NCBI GenBank assembly: GCA_027449545.1
Contig: DAIDLI010000048.1
Coordinates: forward strand, 1 to 51,452
Direction: 5' to 3'
DNA length: 51,452 nt
From: Acidobacteriaceae bacterium
Lineage (GTDB): Bacteria > Acidobacteriota > Terriglobia > Terriglobales > Acidobacteriaceae
Shown: positions 46,905-51,452 of the stretch, in pieces
Layout of the letters: each line of letters starts with the position of its first letter
Numbering within the stretch: position 1 is the stretch's first letter
Notes under the pieces: generated by a model
Database searches by the model: none
Told to the model about the DNA's origin: nothing
Seen by the model: the letters and a program-made list of their open reading frames with translations, nothing else
Made by a program: the position numbers and the translations under genes

Positions 46905-49754
46905 CTACCGCCCGGCGCCTTCGTGACCCGCGCTCAGCAGATTGGCCAGAATCCGATACGACCCCGGCACCAGCTCCGGCAGTTGCCGGTAGAGCGCATA
47001 GGCAATGTAGATGTACGTGCCCTTGCCCGGATGCGCCACCAGCCAGCCGCCGCGCTGCGGCGACTGCCCCGGATCGGCGGTCTCGGTCAGCGCCGTGTAC
47101 CCCGGCGCCCAGGTGTCCAGGAACGAGTGGCCTCGCTCCTCGTACCACCCATTGAAGTCGGCGCTGGTGATCTGGTTTGGCCAGTTCAGCACCTTGCTCG
47201 AAGCATCCAGAATCTTCACCGGATCGTTCTCCTGGATCACCCGCTCCGGAATCCGTCCCATCGCCAGCGGCAGCGGCGCCGGGAAGTTCGCGCTCTGGTA
47301 CTGCACCACCAGCGTGCCGCCCTGCTGCACAAACTCATTCAGCCGCGGCTGCACCATCGCCAGCACCGGCCGCGACGAGTAGGCGCGAATCCCGATCACA
47401 ATCGTGTTCCACTGCGACAAGTCCGCCGTTTGGAGCTCTGCGTCCGTCAGCAGGTGCGGCGTCACGCCCCGTTGCTCGATCGCGTCCGGCACCGTGTCGC
47501 CGGTTCCCATCACGTAGCCCACCCGCAGCCCCGGCGTCACCGTCACGTCCACCTTGCGCGTGCGCAGCACCGCCGGCTTGAACTGGTTATAGGGCAGCAG
47601 CCCCGCATAGCTCACGTTGCGCCAGCCAGTGGCGTAATTCTGGCCGTTCACCTGGGCCACGGCATCGATCGAATAAGCTCCCACGCCCGCATGGGCCGGC
47701 TTCACCAGAAAGTCCAGCGGCGCCGTATCGCCCGCGCTGCTGCGTGCAAACTGCGCCTGCTCCGGTGTCGCCGTCCACCCCTGCGGCAGCTTCAGCGTCA
47801 CCGTGCCCTGCGCCGCCTGCTGGGTCTGCACCGTCACGTGCACCGGCAGCGGCGAGCCGTCCAGGGGCAGCAGCCGCGCCTCCGGCTGCACGCTCACTCC
47901 CACCTTCGGCGTCACCACCAGCGGCGCATAGATGCCCCCAGGCCCGGTTTCGCGCTGCAACGTCTGCACCACGCCGCCGATGCGGATCGGCAGCCCCTCG
48001 AAGCTGAACTCCACCCACGCATCCAGCGGCCAGGGCATGAACGGCCGCAGCCTCCACGCCGCGTTCGAGATGTCATAGTATGGCTGCTCGCTGTTCGGCC
48101 GCGTGAAGTACGGCTTGGTGGACTGCGCACTCTCCGGCGTCTGCACATCGAAGATGCGATCCGCTACCCGCGCATTCTCCGGCAGCACGCCTTCCTCGGC
48201 CTTCGCCTGCCACGGCGATCCGCTGTGGCTCGCCAGCCAGATATTGTCGATCTGCGCGGCCGTTCCCGCCTGCGCTATGTGCGCCTGTACCTTGAAGCTT
48301 TCACCCGGCGTCACCGCCCGCGGCGTCTCGCCGACCCCCTCGCCGCGCGGGCCCATGCCCTGTCCCGGTTCGCCCTTGGTGCGGAACGCCATCACGTCGA
48401 GCCCCAGCAGTTCCTTGAACGCCGTCTGAAACTCATTGATCTTCGCGCCCAGTTCGAATTCCAGGTCCGACTTCGCCTCCGCCTTTAGATCGCTCTTCTC
48501 CACCTGCGCATACAGGTCTAGCGTCTCGCGGTAGAGGGGCGCCAGCGCCTTCGCGCCGTTCACGCCGCCCTGCTCGCGGCAGTCGCTCTCCACATTCCGC
48601 AATCCGCTGTCGATCTGCCCCAGGCCGCTGGTGAGCCATGCCGGCGGATTCTTCCCCGCCAGCCGCGCCAGTCCCGCCACAGTGGTGTCGATCTTCACCT
48701 GCGCGTTGTCGAACAGGCTTCGATCGCCGCTGCCCGCGCTCACCCCCGGGGCCACGCCCCACAGGTGGAACGAGGACTCCGCCGGGCCGTCCAGCGTGGG
48801 GTTCGCGCCGCCGTTCTGCGACTTCTGCATGCCCCAGCCCTGGCGCGCAATCTGCACATAGGTCCGGCCCAGCACCGGGTCCCACGTTCCCACCGGCACC
48901 GTTACGTCGGTCGAGAGCGGCCCATTTGTCCACTGCCCGGTCAAATAGTTATGGAAGCGCGCCGGCGCCCAGTGCCCCGTTGCATAGTCGAAGATGCCCC
49001 GCGCTGTGACCCGCGCAAACGGAATGCGCGAGTACACCGCCAGCGCCTGCCACGGCTCCAGACCGGCCTTCAACTGGTCGGGAAAGACCTTGGGATCGGC
49101 CGCCGCCTTGAACGCCTCCTGCGCGATCTCGCCGGAGACCTGGTGCTGTCCGTGCCCGTCGGAAACACCACCCACAAATGTGGCGACGATAATCTCCGGC
49201 CGCGTCTTGCGGATGGCCAGCACCGTGTCGTACAGCACCCGGTCGTGGCCCCATTGCGACATCGACTCTTCCTTGGTCTTCGAGAAGCCGAAGTCCGCCT
49301 CGGTTCCAAAGAGCTGCGAGACGCCATAGTATTCGTCAGCCTTCAGCAGTTCTTCGGTGCGGATCAGGCCCAGAGCGTCGTTCTGCTCCGCCGACATCGC
49401 GTTCTGCCCGCCCTCGCCGCGCGTCAGCGTAAACAGCGTGGCCCGCGCCCCCAGGCCGCGCGATAGATAGGTGAGCAGTCCTCCGTCCTCATCATCCGGG
49501 TGCGCCACAATGTAGAGCACACTGGCCGTCGTGTTCAGTTGCTTGAGCGCGCGCACCAGTTCCGCCTGCCCACGATCCTCAGGCAGCGGCTGCGCGTACA
49601 TCGAGGGCTGCGGCAGCGGCACCGCATGCAGCTCCGCAACCGCCTTCGCATCCGCCTGCGCCCGCACACCCACAGCACCGCTCGCGGCAAGCAGTCCCGC
49701 CATCGCCGCACATACCGCCAGAAATTGAGATCGTGAGGAAAGAAGAGAGGACAT
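46905..49754 (-). CDS. Secreted PIG-L/LmbE deacetylase-family protein, multidomain
   Basis: A 949-residue protein with a signal peptide (FLAVCAAMAGLLAASGAVGVRAQ). The PIG-L domain occupies about residues 70-330 and shows the zinc-site motif AHPDDEDGG (84-92) plus the distal DGHGQHQVSG His pair; members remove N-acetyl groups from amino sugars. Then come about 400 residues of beta-rich sequence. The C-terminal region (about 730-930) resembles a glutamine-amidotransferase-like fold: GYVMGTGDTVPDAI, WNTIVIGIRAYSSRP, GGTLVVQYQ. This long PIG-L architecture recurs in Acidobacteriota and Bacteroidota and is of unknown substrate. It is divergent from the APC permease with only 40 bp between starts. 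Confidence 0.9.
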   Translation of the reverse strand: MSSLLSSRSQFLAVCAAMAGLLAASGAVGVRAQADAKAVAELHAVPLPQPSMYAQPLPEDRGQAELVRALKQLNTTASVLYIVAHPDDEDGGLLTYLSRGLGARATLFTLTRGEGGQNAMSAEQNDALGLIRTEELLKADEYYGVSQLFGTEADFGFSKTKEESMSQWGHDRVLYDTVLAIRKTRPEIIVATFVGGVSDGHGQHQVSGEIAQEAFKAAADPKVFPDQLKAGLEPWQALAVYSRIPFARVTARGIFDYATGHWAPARFHNYLTGQWTNGPLSTDVTVPVGTWDPVLGRTYVQIARQGWGMQKSQNGGANPTLDGPAESSFHLWGVAPGVSAGSGDRSLFDNAQVKIDTTVAGLARLAGKNPPAWLTSGLGQIDSGLRNVESDCREQGGVNGAKALAPLYRETLDLYAQVEKSDLKAEAKSDLEFELGAKINEFQTAFKELLGLDVMAFRTKGEPGQGMGPRGEGVGETPRAVTPGESFKVQAHIAQAGTAAQIDNIWLASHSGSPWQAKAEEGVLPENARVADRIFDVQTPESAQSTKPYFTRPNSEQPYYDISNAAWRLRPFMPWPLDAWVEFSFEGLPIRIGGVVQTLQRETGPGGIYAPLVVTPKVGVSVQPEARLLPLDGSPLPVHVTVQTQQAAQGTVTLKLPQGWTATPEQAQFARSSAGDTAPLDFLVKPAHAGVGAYSIDAVAQVNGQNYATGWRNVSYAGLLPYNQFKPAVLRTRKVDVTVTPGLRVGYVMGTGDTVPDAIEQRGVTPHLLTDAELQTADLSQWNTIVIGIRAYSSRPVLAMVQPRLNEFVQQGGTLVVQYQSANFPAPLPLAMGRIPERVIQENDPVKILDASSKVLNWPNQITSADFNGWYEERGHSFLDTWAPGYTALTETADPGQSPQRGGWLVAHPGKGTYIYIAYALYRQLPELVPGSYRILANLLSAGHEGAGR

Positions 49755-49794
49755 TTCATCGCCAGTGTACAATCCTGGGAGCGCCTTGCCACCC

Positions 49795-51219
49795 ATGATT
49801 TTCCCTGCACAAAACCCATCGGGCGAAGCACTTCAGCGTCGCATCGGGCTCCGCCCGGCGGTGCTCTTCAACATGCTGGAGATGATCGGCGTGGGCCCGT
49901 TCATCACCCTGCCGCTCATCATCGCCGCGGCTGGCGCGCGGCTCTCCGTATGGGCCTGGGTGCTGGGCGGTCTCATGGCGGTAGCCGACGGCCTGGTCTG
50001 GGCCGAACTCGGCGCCATGTTCCCCCGCGCCGGCGGCAGCTACGCCTTTCTGCGCGAGATCTACGGACCCGAGCGCGCCGGCAACTGGCTCAGCTTTCTC
50101 TTCGTCTGGCAACTGAGCTTTTCCGCCCCGCTCTCCATCGCCTCCGGCTGCATCGGACTGGCCAGCTTCCTGGCCTACTTCTTCCCTGCCCTGCTGGGCG
50201 CGCCGCTGCACGCGCTGCCTGCGCTGCACTACACCAGCTTCGCTGCCGCCGCGGCCTGCCTGCTGGTGACCGCGCTGCTCTACCGCAACATCAGCTCCAT
50301 CACCCGCACTGCCTGGGTGCTCTTCGGCGGTGTGATGTGCGCGCTTATCGGCGCCATCGCCTCCGGCTTCACCAACGCCGCGGCCACCGGCGGATGGCAT
50401 CTGCCCACTCACCCCGCGGCCAGCGGCGCCCTGGCGCTCGCCGGGCTCGGTCATGCCACCCTCATCGCCACCTACGATTACTGGGGCTACTACAACATCT
50501 GCTTCCTGGGCGGAGAAGTCCGCCAGCCCGAGCGCACCATACCCCGCGCCATCCTTATCTCCGTGGTCGCCGTTGCCGGCTTCTATATCCTGCTGAACCT
50601 CGCCGCCCTGCCCTCTCTGCCCAGCGCCGCCACGCACGCCGCGCAAAGCGATTCCGTGCGCGTGCAGCTGGTGGCCGACATCGCCCGCTCCGCCTTCGGC
50701 CGCTGGGCCGGCTACACCATCGCCGCGCTGATCATGTGGACCGCCTTCTCCAGCGTCTTCTCGCTGCTGCTCGGCTACTCCCGCGTCCCCTATGCCGCGG
50801 CTCGCGACGGCAACTACTTCCACTTCCTCGCCGCACTCCATCCCCGGCACGGCATTCCGCACCGCTCGCTGGTGGCGCTGGGCCTGGTCTCCGCCGTCTT
50901 CTGCTTCTTCTCGCTTGCGGAAGTCATCACCATGCTGGTGATCGTGCGCATCCTCCTGCAGTTCTTCCTGCAACAGTTCGGCGTAATCCTCCTGCGCGCG
51001 CGCCGTCCCGACCTGCCCCGCCCGTTCAGGATTCCGCTCTATCCGCTGCCCCCGCTGGTGGCGATCGCAGGATTCATCTTCATCCTGATCGAACGGCCCA
51101 ATGCGATGCTCGGCATCGGCGGAGCGGCACTGATCGCCGTTACCGGCACCGCGCTCTATCTCTTCCGCGCGCGGCGTCTGAAGCAATGGCCCTTCGCACC
51201 ATATCGCACCAGAACCTGA
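49795..51219 (+). CDS. APC-superfamily amino acid permease
   Basis: A 474-residue polytopic transporter with about 12 helices. The N-terminal helix signature FNMLEMIGVGPFITLPLIIAA is the typical APC start with the substrate/Na+ site helix break (GVGPF), and GLVWAELGAMFPRAGGSYAFLREIYG is the classic helix 2-3 consensus. Later segments include FLGGEVRQPERTIPRAI and SRVPYAAARDGNYFHFLA. It most likely imports amino acids or related cationic/neutral compounds. The ATG at 49795 is used; upstream ATG at 49765 is inside the neighbour's leader. It starts 40 bp from the PIG-L gene on the opposite strand, so the two promoters must overlap the other's coding start. Confidence 0.9.
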   Translation: MIFPAQNPSGEALQRRIGLRPAVLFNMLEMIGVGPFITLPLIIAAAGARLSVWAWVLGGLMAVADGLVWAELGAMFPRAGGSYAFLREIYGPERAGNWLSFLFVWQLSFSAPLSIASGCIGLASFLAYFFPALLGAPLHALPALHYTSFAAAAACLLVTALLYRNISSITRTAWVLFGGVMCALIGAIASGFTNAAATGGWHLPTHPAASGALALAGLGHATLIATYDYWGYYNICFLGGEVRQPERTIPRAILISVVAVAGFYILLNLAALPSLPSAATHAAQSDSVRVQLVADIARSAFGRWAGYTIAALIMWTAFSSVFSLLLGYSRVPYAAARDGNYFHFLAALHPRHGIPHRSLVALGLVSAVFCFFSLAEVITMLVIVRILLQFFLQQFGVILLRARRPDLPRPFRIPLYPLPPLVAIAGFIFILIERPNAMLGIGGAALIAVTGTALYLFRARRLKQWPFAPYRTRT

Positions 51220-51452
51220 ACTCACAGATGTGATTTTTGAATTTCCCTTGGCCTCTTGTCCGGCCCAGGCAGCGAAAATCTGTTCGCGCGAGCGGAAACA
51301 GCTCCCCGACGGAACGCATGAGCGGCAACAGCTCCCGGAGGGAGCGCTCGAAATTAGCCCAGGACAAGGTCGCGCCCAGCGCGGCCGCAGTCCTGGGAAA
51401 CCCCACAATCGCGTCGTAAGCCCCGGAGGGGCGACGCAACCCCGCCACGAAC
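51220..51452. repeat. Repeat-rich 3' flank of the permease gene
   Basis: No gene. Two palindromes of the N-GGA-N' family are present: GCTCCC-gga-GGGAGC (51331-51345) and GCCCC-gga-GGGGC (51420-51432), plus a degenerate half at about 51300-51315. They resemble GTCCC-gga-GGGAC at 41525-41537. The last element runs toward the window end. Confidence 0.6.

Overview
The window is GC-rich bacterial chromosome that looks like a soil-type member of the Acidobacteriota (class Terriglobia). No ribosomal marker is present, so this rests on gene content: an alternative complex III operon fused to a caa3 oxidase operon, a large secreted beta-propeller plus ASH-repeat protein with a GC-rich C-terminal anchor, palindromic REP repeats with a RAYT transposase, GlnRS coexisting with GatCAB, and a class II photolyase. 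Nearly all genes from 1 to 33897 lie on the minus strand; four plus-strand genes follow at 34427-38274, then minus genes again, and the window ends in a plus-strand permease.

Layout. 1-701: 3'-truncated secreted protein. 784-1821: RAYT gene bracketed by two direct copies of a composite REP module. 1862-3700: gatC-gatA. 3801-8756: giant secreted propeller/ASH protein behind a TATAAT promoter. 8940-10385: class II photolyase. 24222 down to 10558: a 13.7-kb run of thirteen co-oriented, mostly overlapping genes, actABCDEF - orfX - sco - coxBACD. It encodes a quinol:cytochrome c oxidoreductase (ACIII), a copper chaperone and an A2-type caa3 oxidase, so one transcript could carry a quinol-to-oxygen branch. 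24766-27864: two secreted proteins (one unknown, one DUF885-like). 27909-30084: methyltransferase, UbiA-like membrane protein and a small conserved protein. 30231-33897: acyltransferase 3, proC, recQ. 34427-38274 (plus): HNH protein, degenerate sigma54-activator-like AAA+ protein, a kinase fused to a RapZ C-terminal domain, and a MurU-like nucleotidyltransferase. 38299-46499 (minus): ECF sigma factor, small membrane protein, glnS, gltX, GH28-like protein, outer-membrane porin. 46905-51219: a large PIG-L deacetylase-like protein divergent from an APC permease.

The most interesting signals are: (1) the cassette at 35052-38274, which pairs an AmgK-like sugar kinase fused to the RapZ regulatory domain with MurU and with an enhancer-binding-protein relic lacking key ATPase residues, suggesting a cell-wall-sugar salvage and sensing module; (2) short five-unit arrays of 7- or 8-bp repeats set directly after the stop codons of four different genes; (3) the RAYT gene whose own 3' end is written in REP sequence, with a related REP 9 kb away; and (4) an uncharacterised single-span membrane protein embedded in the ACIII/caa3 operon.

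Assignments come from reading motifs and gene order only; no database search was possible.
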